Shown here: in pieces, positions 1 through 5,541 of the stretch
Numbering within the stretch: the first letter of the stretch is position 1
Layout of the letters: each line of letters opens with the position of its first letter
Assembly (NCBI RefSeq): GCF_937858865.1
Contig: NZ_CALLYO010000507.1
Location: forward strand, 1-5,541
Origin: an uncultured Amaricoccus sp.
Lineage (GTDB): Bacteria > Pseudomonadota > Alphaproteobacteria > Rhodobacterales > Rhodobacteraceae
Length of the DNA stretch: 5,541 nucleotides
Direction: 5' to 3'
The notes under the pieces: generated by a model
Database searches by the model: none
What the model was told of the DNA's origin: nothing
The model's input: the letters and a program-made list of their open reading frames with translations, nothing else
Translations under genes and position numbers: made by a program

Positions 1-27
1 CCGATCAGCAGGCTCAGGGGCCCATGA
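1..27 (+). CDS. possible 3' end of an upstream gene (partial)
   Basis: Frame 1 reads eight codons from the window edge (P I S R L R G P) and stops at TGA 25-27. That stop overlaps the ATG at 24 as ATGA, a junction common between translationally coupled genes. Seven of the eight codons end in G or C, which fits coding DNA here, although two AGG codons are unusual for this composition. The piece is too short to identify a product. The alternative is that frame 3, open from the window edge to 134, is the real tail of the upstream gene, and then this stop means nothing. Confidence 0.3.
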   Translation, partial: PISRLRGP

Positions 28-134
28 ACCAACCACTCGTCCGGCTCTTCGGTTTCGTCGTGCTCGCGGCCATCGTGCTCGCCAGCGGCTTCGGCGCGCT
101 CGGCGCCGCCCCGGTGCTTTCCGGCGGATTCTGA
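24..134 (+). CDS. small single-pass membrane peptide, 36 aa (hypothetical)
   Basis: ATG 24 to TGA 132-134 encodes 36 residues: a short start (M N Q P L V R), then one hydrophobic stretch at about residues 8-29 rich in Leu, Val, Ala and Gly, then a short uncharged tail. The only charged residue is Arg7, which predicts the N-terminus inside the cell by the positive-inside rule. The purine stretch AGGGG at 16-20 is only three bases from the ATG, so coupling through the ATGA overlap at 24-27 may matter more. The stop shares a base with the next start (TGATG, 132-136), which ties it to the XpaC gene. I recognise no family. The frame is also open upstream to the window edge, so this could be the C-terminal membrane segment of a longer protein rather than a separate gene. 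Confidence 0.5.
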   Translation: MNQPLVRLFGFVVLAAIVLASGFGALGAAPVLSGGF

Positions 135-1051
135 TGGCAAGGCGCTACGGCGGCAAGTACTCCCCCGACGGAAGCGGGCGCGAGGCGGCCGGTGCCGCCT
201 CCGGCAACCCGCCGCCGGGGCCGTTCCGCAACCGCCGGGTCAGCCGCATCAGCGTGCGGGCGCGGCTCATGTTCCTGCTGCCGCTGCCGCTCCTCTTCGC
301 AGGACTCGGCGCGATCCAGCGCGGGTCGGCGCCGGAGATGCTGGGCGAGCTCGGCGGCTTCGCCGGGCTCATGCTCTCGGCCTGGCTGCTGAACGAGGGG
401 CTGCGGGCCGAGGAGGCCTACGACGCCCGCGCCGTCGCCCGCCCGCCGGCGATCCCGCGCAAGCTCTTCGCCGCCGTCCTGGCCGGGGCCAGCGTCGCCC
501 TCGTCGGCGTGGCGAGCCTCGGGCAGCCGCTCCTCGGCGCGCTCGCCTTCGGCATCGTGGCCGGAGCCGCGCACGTCCTCGCCTTCGGCCTCGACCCGAT
601 GCGGAAGAAGGGGCTCGAGGGCGTCGACGAATTCGCCACCGACCGCGTCGCCCGCGCCATCGACAAGGCCGAGGAGCTGGTGCGCCAGACCACCGACGCC
701 TCGAAGCGGGTGGGCGACCGCCGGCTCGAGGGCCGCATCGAGCGGCTCTGCGACCAGGCGCGCGAGGTCTTCCGCGTCGTCGAGCGCGACCCGCGCGACC
801 TCAGCCGCGCGCGCACCTTCCTCAGCGTCTATCTGCTCGGCCTGCGCGACGCGACGGTGAAGTTCGCCGAGCTCTGGAGCCGCAGCCGCGACGAGACGGC
901 GCGGCAGGCCTACGAGGCGCTGCTCGGCGATCTCGAGCAGAGCTTCGCCACCCAGCGCACCCACCTCTTGGAGGACGACCGCAGCTCGCTCGACATCGAG
1001 ATCGAGGTGCTGCGCGACCGGCTGAAGCAGGACGGGCTCGTCGCCCGCTAA
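134..1051 (+). CDS. xpaC: XpaC-family membrane protein (5-bromo-4-chloroindolyl phosphate hydrolysis family)
   Basis: This is a 305-residue protein. A basic, Gly/Pro-rich cytoplasmic tail (1-44) is followed by four likely membrane segments at about 45-61, 71-90, 111-128 and 131-152, then a charged helical cytoplasmic domain (155-305). The C-terminal half carries hallmarks of the XpaC family (Pfam Halogen_Hydrol type): a FLSVYLLGL stretch at 229-237, equivalent to the family's FLxYYLP motif, and a final DIEIEVLRDRLKQDGL segment at 287-302. The product name comes from a Bacillus phenotype on an indolyl phosphate dye. No phosphatase motif is visible and enzymatic activity should not be assumed. 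XpaC and TelA proteins are commonly encoded side by side, as here, 16 bases apart. ATG 134 is the first ATG in the frame and overlaps the previous stop; GGCGGA at 123-128 is a weak ribosome site, so coupling is likely. The identification is firm; the role, perhaps as the membrane partner of TelA, is inferred. Confidence 0.88.
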   Translation: MARRYGGKYSPDGSGREAAGAASGNPPPGPFRNRRVSRISVRARLMFLLPLPLLFAGLGAIQRGSAPEMLGELGGFAGLMLSAWLLNEGLRAEEAYDARAVARPPAIPRKLFAAVLAGASVALVGVASLGQPLLGALAFGIVAGAAHVLAFGLDPMRKKGLEGVDEFATDRVARAIDKAEELVRQTTDASKRVGDRRLEGRIERLCDQAREVFRVVERDPRDLSRARTFLSVYLLGLRDATVKFAELWSRSRDETARQAYEALLGDLEQSFATQRTHLLEDDRSSLDIEIEVLRDRLKQDGLVAR

Positions 1052-1055
1052 CGAC

Positions 1056-1063
1056 AGGGGAAG
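1056..1063 (+). promoter_or_regulatory. ribosome binding site for the TelA gene
   Basis: AGGGGAAG lies in the 16-base gap after the XpaC stop codon and four bases before ATG 1068. It is among the clearest Shine-Dalgarno sequences in the window and supports this start. Confidence 0.75.
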
Positions 1064-1067
1064 ATTC

Positions 1068-2252
1068 ATGTCCGACGAAACCCGCGCCCAGGCCGAGGCC
1101 GCGCTCAAGGAGGCGGAGACGATCACCGCCCACCTGCTGCCCGAGCCGAAGGGCGAGCTCATCGCCGTCGACGTCGCCGATCCCGGGACCAGGGCCGAGA
1201 TCGAGAGGCGCAAGGGCGAGATCGACATGGAGGACACCCAGTCGATCATCCGCTTCGGCTCCGCCGCCCAGGCCGAGCTGCAGGCGATCAGCCAGGAGAT
1301 GCTCGCTGGCGTCCGCAACAAGGACGTCGGCCCCGCCGGCAACTCGCTGCGCGACATGGTGACGTCCCTGCGCGGCTTCACCGTCGACGAGCTCGACCCC
1401 AACCGCAAGCGCAGCTGGTGGGAGCGGCTGACCGGCGGGGCGGCGCCCATCGCCGAGTTCATGGCCCGCTACGAGGAGGTGCAGGGCCAGATCGACAAGA
1501 TCACCGGCGAGCTGCTGGTGCACGAGCACACGCTGCTCAAGGACGTGAAATCGCTCGACAGGCTCTACGAGAAGACGCTCGCTTTCTACGACGAGCTCGC
1601 GCTCTACATCGCCGCCGGCGAGGCCAAGCTCGCCGAGCTCGACGCTACCACCATCCCGAACAAGGAGGCCGAGGTGAAGGCCGCCTCCGAAGACAAGGGG
1701 GTGATGAAGGCGCAGGAGCTGCGCGACCTCCGCGCCGCCCGCGACGACCTCGAGCGCCGGGTGCACGACCTGAAGCTGACCCGCCAGGTCACCATGCAGT
1801 CGCTGCCCTCGATCAGGCTGGTGCAGGAAAACGACAAGAGCCTGATCACCAAGATCAACTCGACCCTCGTCAACACCGTGCCGCTCTGGGAAACCCAGCT
1901 CGCCCAGGCCGTCACCGTCCACCGCTCGCGCGAGGCGGCGAGCGTAGTCAAGGAGGCGAGCGACCTCACCAACGACCTTTTGCGCAAGAACGCCGAGAAC
2001 CTGCGCACCGCCAACGCCGAGATCCGCGCCGAGATGGAGCGCGGCGTCTTCGACATCGAGGCGATCGAGAAGGCCAACGACGACCTGATCGCGACGATCG
2101 AGGACTCGCTCAGGATCGCCGACGAGGGCAAGGCCAAGCGCGCCGCCGCCGAGCAGAGCCTCATCCGCATGGAGGGCGAGCTCAAGGAAACGCTCGCCGC
2201 CGCCAGGGCGCGCGCCACCGGCTCCGGGACCAACATCGGCGGGAGTGTCTGA
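1068..2252 (+). CDS. telA: TelA/KlaA-family toxic anion resistance protein
   Basis: This is a 394-residue soluble, almost wholly alpha-helical protein with no signal peptide or membrane segment. It spans the TelA family (PF05816) and is close to the usual length. Family landmarks appear in order: an IIRFGSAAQAELQAIS stretch at 60-75; RYEEVQGQIDKITGEL at 134-149; the LDRLYEKTLAFYDELALYIAAG segment within 163-184; LPSIRLVQENDKSLITKI at 246-263; VPLWETQLAQA at 271-281; TNDLLRKNAENL at 301-312; and ERGVFDIEAI plus the helix after it at 324-350. The last 45 residues are a charged, Ala-rich helix likely to form a coiled coil. The family is named for tellurite resistance linked to plasmid kla/tel genes, and Bacillus YaaN belongs to it; a biochemical activity is not established. 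Pairing with XpaC is the usual context and suggests a membrane-associated stress complex rather than tellurite chemistry. Confidence 0.93.
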   Translation: MSDETRAQAEAALKEAETITAHLLPEPKGELIAVDVADPGTRAEIERRKGEIDMEDTQSIIRFGSAAQAELQAISQEMLAGVRNKDVGPAGNSLRDMVTSLRGFTVDELDPNRKRSWWERLTGGAAPIAEFMARYEEVQGQIDKITGELLVHEHTLLKDVKSLDRLYEKTLAFYDELALYIAAGEAKLAELDATTIPNKEAEVKAASEDKGVMKAQELRDLRAARDDLERRVHDLKLTRQVTMQSLPSIRLVQENDKSLITKINSTLVNTVPLWETQLAQAVTVHRSREAASVVKEASDLTNDLLRKNAENLRTANAEIRAEMERGVFDIEAIEKANDDLIATIEDSLRIADEGKAKRAAAEQSLIRMEGELKETLAAARARATGSGTNIGGSV

Positions 2253-2256
2253 AGGA
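2251..2256 (+). promoter_or_regulatory. ribosome binding site for the DUF2927 lipoprotein gene
   Basis: GAAGGA overlaps the TelA stop codon (TGA 2250-2252) and ends five bases before ATG 2262. The overlap suggests that ribosomes finishing TelA restart directly on the lipoprotein gene. Confidence 0.65.
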
Positions 2257-2261
2257 ACGCG

Positions 2262-3302
2262 ATGACGTCTGTTGCTTGCCCTGTTGCGACCCGCCGCCCG
2301 CCGGCGGCCGCCCGCCTGCCGCACGGCCTGCTCGGCGCGGCGGCGGCGCTTGCGCTCCTCGCCGGCTGCGCTCATGCCCCCGGGCCGGCCGAGCCCGCAC
2401 TCACCACGGGTCTCGAGCGCGCCGAACCTCCGGCCCCTCGCCGCTCGGCCGGCGGAATACCGCCCGGCGGCGAGGACCTGCGCGCCTTCTACGCCTCCGT
2501 CGAGGGCGACCTGACCGCCAGCGGCCGGATGCGCCGCGACACGGCGCCGGCCGACGCGCCCTTCACCGACGCCGACCTCGTGCGCGACTTCGACCGCATC
2601 GCCCTGCACGACGAATATGTCGACCAGGGCGGCCGCTTCGTCCACACCGAGGCCCCGGCGCTGCTGCGCCGCTGGGACAAGCCGGTACGCGTGGCGGTGA
2701 TGACCGGCGCCTCCACCCCGCCCGAGGACGCCGCCCGCGACCGCGCCAACGTCGCCGCCTTCACCCAGCGGCTCGCCCACCTGACCGGCCTCGACATGCG
2801 GCTCGGGCAGGGGACGGACGTGAACTTCCTCGTCCTCTTCATGAACAGCGCCGAGCGCGAGGCCTTCGCCACCCAGGTGCGCGCCGCCTACCCGAACTTC
2901 GCCCCCGCCGTGATGTCGGCGCTGCACGACACGCCGCTCGACACTTTCTGCACCGCCTACGCCTTCTCCGAGCCCGACCGCCCGTCGGTCTACTCCGCCG
3001 TCATCGTCCTCATCCGCGCCGAGCATCCGCCCTTCACCCGCCTCTCCTGCGTCCACGAGGAGATGGCCCAGGCCATGGGCCTGCCCAACGACAGCCCCGA
3101 CGCGCGCCCCTCGCTCTTCAACGACGACCTAGAGTTCGCGCTCCTCACCGAGCACGACGCGATCCTGCTGCGCATGCTCTACGACCCGCGCCTCCGCCCC
3201 GGCATGACTGCCGCCGAGGTGCGCCCGCTCCTGCCCGAGATCGCGCGCGATGCCCGCCTCGCCCAGGCCAACGACGAACGGATGGCGATCGCCGCCAACT
3301 GA
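2262..3302 (+). CDS. DUF2927-type periplasmic lipoprotein
   Basis: This is a 346-residue exported lipoprotein. The signal has basic residues (R11, R12, R18), a hydrophobic run at about 22-34 and a lipobox LLAGC at 32-36, so Cys36 should be lipidated. Residue 37 is Ala rather than Asp, which favours outer-membrane sorting by the Lol rule known from enterobacteria. A Pro/Ala-rich linker (37-70) leads to a globular domain (about 71-346). That domain has the pattern I associate with DUF2927: a PVRVAVMTG strand (141-149), LTGLDMRLG (174-182), a C-x-HEEMAQ-x-MGLPNDS block (263-278), then SLFNDDLEFALLTEHDAILL (284-303) and LYDPRLRPGM (306-315). The HEEMAQ element resembles the HExxH zinc helix of metallopeptidases, with Gln270 where the second His would be. 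C230 and C263 could form a disulfide in the periplasm. The function is unknown. It is the only clearly exported member of the operon, 9 bases after TelA and 13 before the SPFH gene. Confidence 0.82.
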   Translation: MTSVACPVATRRPPAAARLPHGLLGAAAALALLAGCAHAPGPAEPALTTGLERAEPPAPRRSAGGIPPGGEDLRAFYASVEGDLTASGRMRRDTAPADAPFTDADLVRDFDRIALHDEYVDQGGRFVHTEAPALLRRWDKPVRVAVMTGASTPPEDAARDRANVAAFTQRLAHLTGLDMRLGQGTDVNFLVLFMNSAEREAFATQVRAAYPNFAPAVMSALHDTPLDTFCTAYAFSEPDRPSVYSAVIVLIRAEHPPFTRLSCVHEEMAQAMGLPNDSPDARPSLFNDDLEFALLTEHDAILLRMLYDPRLRPGMTAAEVRPLLPEIARDARLAQANDERMAIAAN

Positions 3303-3310
3303 AAGGGAGA
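3303..3310 (+). promoter_or_regulatory. ribosome binding site that fixes the SPFH gene start
   Basis: AAGGGAGA lies just after the lipoprotein stop codon (TGA 3300-3302) and five bases before ATG 3316. It decides the SPFH start at 3316. An in-frame ATG at 3250 would add 22 residues, but it lies inside the lipoprotein gene without a comparable site, and the added residues do not resemble the start of an SPFH protein. Confidence 0.75.
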
Positions 3311-3315
3311 CGCCC

Positions 3316-4431
3316 ATGCCCATCTTCGATTTCCTGCGCGGCGAGTTCATCGACGTCATCGCCTGGACCGACGACACCCGCGACACCATCGTCTGGCGCT
3401 TCGAGCGCCACGGCCACGCCATCAAGTACGGCGCCAAGCTCACCGTGCGCGAGGGCCAGGCCGCGGTCTTCGTCCACGAGGGCCAGCTCGCCGACGTCTT
3501 CGCCCCCGGCCTCTACGAGCTCGAGACCAACAACCTCCCCGTCCTCACCACGCTCCAGCACTGGGACCACGGCTTCAAGAGCCCCTTCCTCTCCGAGATC
3601 TACTTCGTCAACACCCGCCTCTTCACCGACCTGAAGTGGGGCACCCGCAACCCGATCACCTGCCGCGACCCCGAGTTCGGCCCGGTGCGCCTGCGCGCCT
3701 ACGGCACCTACACCATGCGGGTCGCGGATCCGGGCAAGTTCCTGACCGAGATCGTCGGCACCGACGGCGAATTCACCACCCAGGAGATCGAGTTCCAGAT
3801 CCGCAACGTCATCGTCACCCACTTCAGCCAGATCATCGCGACCTCCGGCATCCCGGTTCTCGACATGGCGGCCAACACCCTCGACCTCGCCAAGATCGTC
3901 CACGAGCGCATCGCCCCGATGGTCGCCGAATACGGCCTCGCCCTCCCCGCCTTCTACGTCGAGAACGTCTCGCTCCCCTCCGAGGTCGAGGCCGCCCTCG
4001 ACAAGCGCACCGCCTCGGGCGTCGCCGGCGATCTCTCGCGCTACACCGAGTTCTCCGCCGCCGAGGCGCTGACCAAATCGGCCGAGAACCCCGGCGGCGG
4101 GGGCATGGCCGCCGGCCTTGGCATGGGCGCCGGCATGGCCATGGCCGAGCGCATGGCCCGCTCCGGCCCCTGGGGCGCCGCGCCCGAGCCCGCGCAGCCC
4201 CAGGCCCAGACCCCGCCGCCCCCGCCGGGCGCCAGGCGCTGGCACGTCGCCGTCGACGGCAAGGCCACCGGCCCCTACACCCGCGACGAGCTCGGCCGCC
4301 TGGTCTCGGACGGCAGCGTCTCCGGCGACAGCTGGCTCTGGACCCCGGGCGGCCCCGACTGGCAGCGCGGCCGCGACGTCAGCGAGCTCGCCGACCTCTT
4401 CAGCGCCCCGCCGCCGCCGCCCGCCTCCTGA
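3316..4431 (+). CDS. SPFH-domain (YdjI-like, 'virion core') protein with C-terminal GYF_2-type domain
   Basis: This is a 371-residue protein with no signal peptide or clear membrane helix. It starts MPIFDFLRGEFIDVIAW, typical of the YdjI/'virion core protein' branch of the SPFH (band 7/stomatin) superfamily. The SPFH domain covers about 1-235; visible landmarks are an IKYGAKLTVREGQAAVFVHEG stretch within 36-56, APGLYELET (63-71), RLRAYGTYTMRVADP (125-139) and YVENVSLPSEVEAALDKR (214-231). A Gly/Met/Ala-rich stretch (259-283) and a Pro-rich linker (289-305) lead to a GYF_2-like domain (308-362) with WHVAVDGKATGPYTRDEL at 309-326 and W340, W342 and W349. The tail is a second Pro run (365-369). 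SPFH proteins assemble on membranes and organise microdomains. In Bacillus, YdjI acts with PspA-linked partners and is recruited to the membrane by zinc-ribbon protein YdjG and by YdjH. A YdjG-like gene follows here, which supports the same kind of partnership. The fold assignment is firm; the role is inferred. Confidence 0.9.
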   Translation: MPIFDFLRGEFIDVIAWTDDTRDTIVWRFERHGHAIKYGAKLTVREGQAAVFVHEGQLADVFAPGLYELETNNLPVLTTLQHWDHGFKSPFLSEIYFVNTRLFTDLKWGTRNPITCRDPEFGPVRLRAYGTYTMRVADPGKFLTEIVGTDGEFTTQEIEFQIRNVIVTHFSQIIATSGIPVLDMAANTLDLAKIVHERIAPMVAEYGLALPAFYVENVSLPSEVEAALDKRTASGVAGDLSRYTEFSAAEALTKSAENPGGGGMAAGLGMGAGMAMAERMARSGPWGAAPEPAQPQAQTPPPPPGARRWHVAVDGKATGPYTRDELGRLVSDGSVSGDSWLWTPGGPDWQRGRDVSELADLFSAPPPPPAS

Positions 4432-4435
4432 GGAA
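4430..4435 (+). promoter_or_regulatory. ribosome binding site before the zinc-ribbon gene
   Basis: GAGGAA overlaps the SPFH stop codon (TGA 4429-4431). It is 11 bases from ATG 4447, a little long, and only two bases from an in-frame TTG at 4438, which is too close. The spacing favours ATG 4447 but does not settle it. Confidence 0.5.
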
Positions 4436-4446
4436 CCTTGAGCGCC

Positions 4447-5541
4447 ATGCAGCTCGGCCCGGCCTCAGGCAGCGTGGATGGGGGGGCGGAGATAGAGCTA
4501 CAGGACCACCGCTTCCCCTGTCCCTCCTGCGGCTCGGACCTGCGCTTCGACCCCGACACCGACGGCCTGAAGTGCCCGCACTGCGGCCATCAGGAGCCGG
4601 TCCCCGCCCCGCGCCGCCCGATCCCCGAGCTCGACCTGCGCGCGGTCGAGCAGGGCACCCTGCCGCCGGCCGAGATGCAGGAGGCCCGCTTCGCCCGCTG
4701 CCCGAACTGCGGCGCCGAGGTCGAGCTCGGGCGCGACGCGCACGCCCGCGAATGCCCCTTCTGCGCCACGCCCATCGTCACCGACACCGGCCCGCAGCGG
4801 CAGATCAAGCCGCAGGCCCAGCTCCCCTTCCTCCTCAGCGAGGCGAAGGCGCGCGCGGCGATGAACCACTGGCTCGGCCGGCTCTGGTTCGCGCCGAACG
4901 ACCTCAAGCAGTACGCCCGCGCCGAGCGCGCCATGCAGGGGATCTACGTCCCCTACTGGACCTACGACGCCGAGACCCGCACCCAGTATTCCGGCCAGCG
5001 CGGCACCGTCTACTACGAGAGCCGCCCGGTCACGGTGACGGTCAACGGCCGGCGACAGACCCAGATGCAGCAGGTCGCCCGCATCCGCTGGCAGCCGGTC
5101 CGCGGCCGGGTGGCGCGCGACTTCGACGACGTGCTCGTCCTCGGCGCGAAGAGCCTGCCCAAGCGCTTCACCGACGCGCTCGCTCCCTGGGACCTCTCCG
5201 TCCTCAGCCCCTACGAGCCGAAGTTCCTCGCCGGCTTCCGCGCCGAGGGCTATACCGTGCCCGTCGAGGCCGGCTACGAGGAGGCGCGCGCGATCATGAA
5301 CGCGGTCATCGAGCGCGACGTGCGCGCCGACATCGGCGGCGACCAGCAGCGCATCGGCGACCTGCGCACCGAGGTCGGCGCCCTGACCTTCAAGCACGTC
5401 CTCCTGCCCGTCTGGCTCGCCGCCTACCGCTACCGCGGCCGGAGCTTCCGCTTCGTGGTCAACGGCCGCACCGGAACCGTCGAGGGCGAACGCCCCTGGT
5501 CGACCGTCAAGATCGCCATCGCCGTCGCCATCGCCCTCGTC
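4447..5541 (+). CDS. double zinc-ribbon, YdjG-like membrane-associated protein (3' end outside window)
   Basis: This frame is open from ATG 4447 to the window edge: 365 codons with no stop, so the gene is partial. Two rubredoxin-like zinc ribbons come first: C25/C28 with C43/C46 (CPSC, CPHC) and C85/C88 with C103/C106 (CPNC, CPFC). Then come QLPFLLSEAKARAAMNHWL (125-143), the strongly patterned MQGIYVPYWTYDAETRTQY (163-181), a variable middle, and FKHVLLPVWLAAYRYRG (315-331) with VNGRTGTVEG (338-347), elements I associate with YdjG-like TFIIB-type zinc-ribbon proteins. From about residue 352 the sequence turns into a membrane segment (IAIAVAIALV) cut by the edge, so most of the protein probably faces the cytoplasm. 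Some databases may label relatives 'primosomal protein N'' or helicase because of the zinc fingers, but no helicase or nucleotide-binding motif is seen here. By analogy with Bacillus YdjG it may anchor the adjacent SPFH protein to the membrane. An in-frame TTG at 4438 is an alternative start adding three residues. Confidence 0.85.
   Translation, partial: MQLGPASGSVDGGAEIELQDHRFPCPSCGSDLRFDPDTDGLKCPHCGHQEPVPAPRRPIPELDLRAVEQGTLPPAEMQEARFARCPNCGAEVELGRDAHARECPFCATPIVTDTGPQRQIKPQAQLPFLLSEAKARAAMNHWLGRLWFAPNDLKQYARAERAMQGIYVPYWTYDAETRTQYSGQRGTVYYESRPVTVTVNGRRQTQMQQVARIRWQPVRGRVARDFDDVLVLGAKSLPKRFTDALAPWDLSVLSPYEPKFLAGFRAEGYTVPVEAGYEEARAIMNAVIERDVRADIGGDQQRIGDLRTEVGALTFKHVLLPVWLAAYRYRGRSFRFVVNGRTGTVEGERPWSTVKIAIAVAIALV

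Noticed and set aside
1052..1067. Intergenic gaps examined for terminators or internal promoters
   Set aside because: All gaps between the larger genes are 16 bases or less and hold only ribosome sites; no hairpin with a T run or -35/-10 pair is visible.
14..1462. Minus-strand open frame of 482 codons opposite the small peptide, XpaC and early TelA genes
   Set aside because: It is antisense to recognised genes, with biased composition and no domain pattern; it is a GC-driven shadow.
822..3056. Long minus-strand open frame (744 codons) across the XpaC, TelA and lipoprotein genes
   Set aside because: It runs antisense through three well-recognised genes, its translation is low-complexity (Gly, Val, Ala, Arg, Leu, His rich) and no family is recognisable. 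Strong third-position G/C in the real genes removes stop codons from the opposite strand.
3250..3315. Upstream ATG giving the SPFH protein 22 extra residues
   Set aside because: It lies inside the lipoprotein gene without a good ribosome site, while ATG 3316 has AAGGGAGA at proper spacing and begins with a typical MPIFDFLRGEF start.
1418..3634. Plus-strand open frame of 738 codons overlapping TelA, lipoprotein and SPFH genes
   Set aside because: It crosses three real gene boundaries in another frame and its translation is almost all Arg, Ala, Gly, Pro and Ser; it is an out-of-frame shadow.
3145..4245. Minus-strand open frame opposite the SPFH gene
   Set aside because: Its Gly/Val/Glu/Asp-rich translation mirrors the codon bias of the SPFH gene, with no recognisable domain or ribosome site.
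4406..4425. CCG/CCGCC tandem repeat as a possible repeat element
   Set aside because: It simply encodes the proline run at the end of the SPFH protein, and a similar run at about 4213-4229 encodes the linker.
4498..5397. Minus-strand open frame opposite the zinc-ribbon gene
   Set aside because: The plus frame carries four paired CxxC motifs and conserved patterns; the antisense translation has none.

Overview
The window is compact, very GC-rich bacterial DNA (by eye around 70% G+C, with strong G/C preference at third codon positions). The code reads entirely on the + strand. Composition, the short purine-rich ribosome binding sites, and a DUF2927-type lipoprotein next to an XpaC/TelA pair suggest an alphaproteobacterium, most likely of the Rhodobacterales type. 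That placement comes from composition and remembered family distribution, not from a marker gene.

Layout, left to right: (1) the possible last codons of an upstream gene, ending at 27; (2) a possible 36-residue membrane peptide gene (24-134), joined by an ATGA overlap upstream and a TGATG overlap downstream; (3) an XpaC-family membrane protein (134-1051); (4) a TelA/KlaA-family 'toxic anion resistance' protein (1068-2252); (5) a DUF2927-type lipoprotein (2262-3302); (6) an SPFH/'virion core' protein of the YdjI type with a C-terminal GYF_2-type domain (3316-4431); (7) a double zinc-ribbon, YdjG-like protein whose reading frame is still open at the window end (4447-5541). Gaps between the larger genes are 9-16 bases, each with its own Shine-Dalgarno sequence. 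I saw no terminator or promoter between genes, so this looks like the interior of one operon that starts before and ends after the window. No stretch longer than about 20 bases lacks a gene, and I saw no RNA genes, mobile elements or CRISPR.

The partners suggest a cell-envelope stress or membrane-maintenance system. XpaC and TelA are the pair known from Bacillus xpaC-yaaN. The SPFH and zinc-ribbon proteins resemble YdjI and YdjG of the Bacillus ydjFGHI (PspA-linked) membrane-stress operon, where YdjG helps recruit YdjI to the membrane. Here relatives of both modules sit in one operon, with an outer-envelope lipoprotein between them that carries a degenerate metalloprotease-like motif. A joint function is inference; no single gene has an assured biochemical role.
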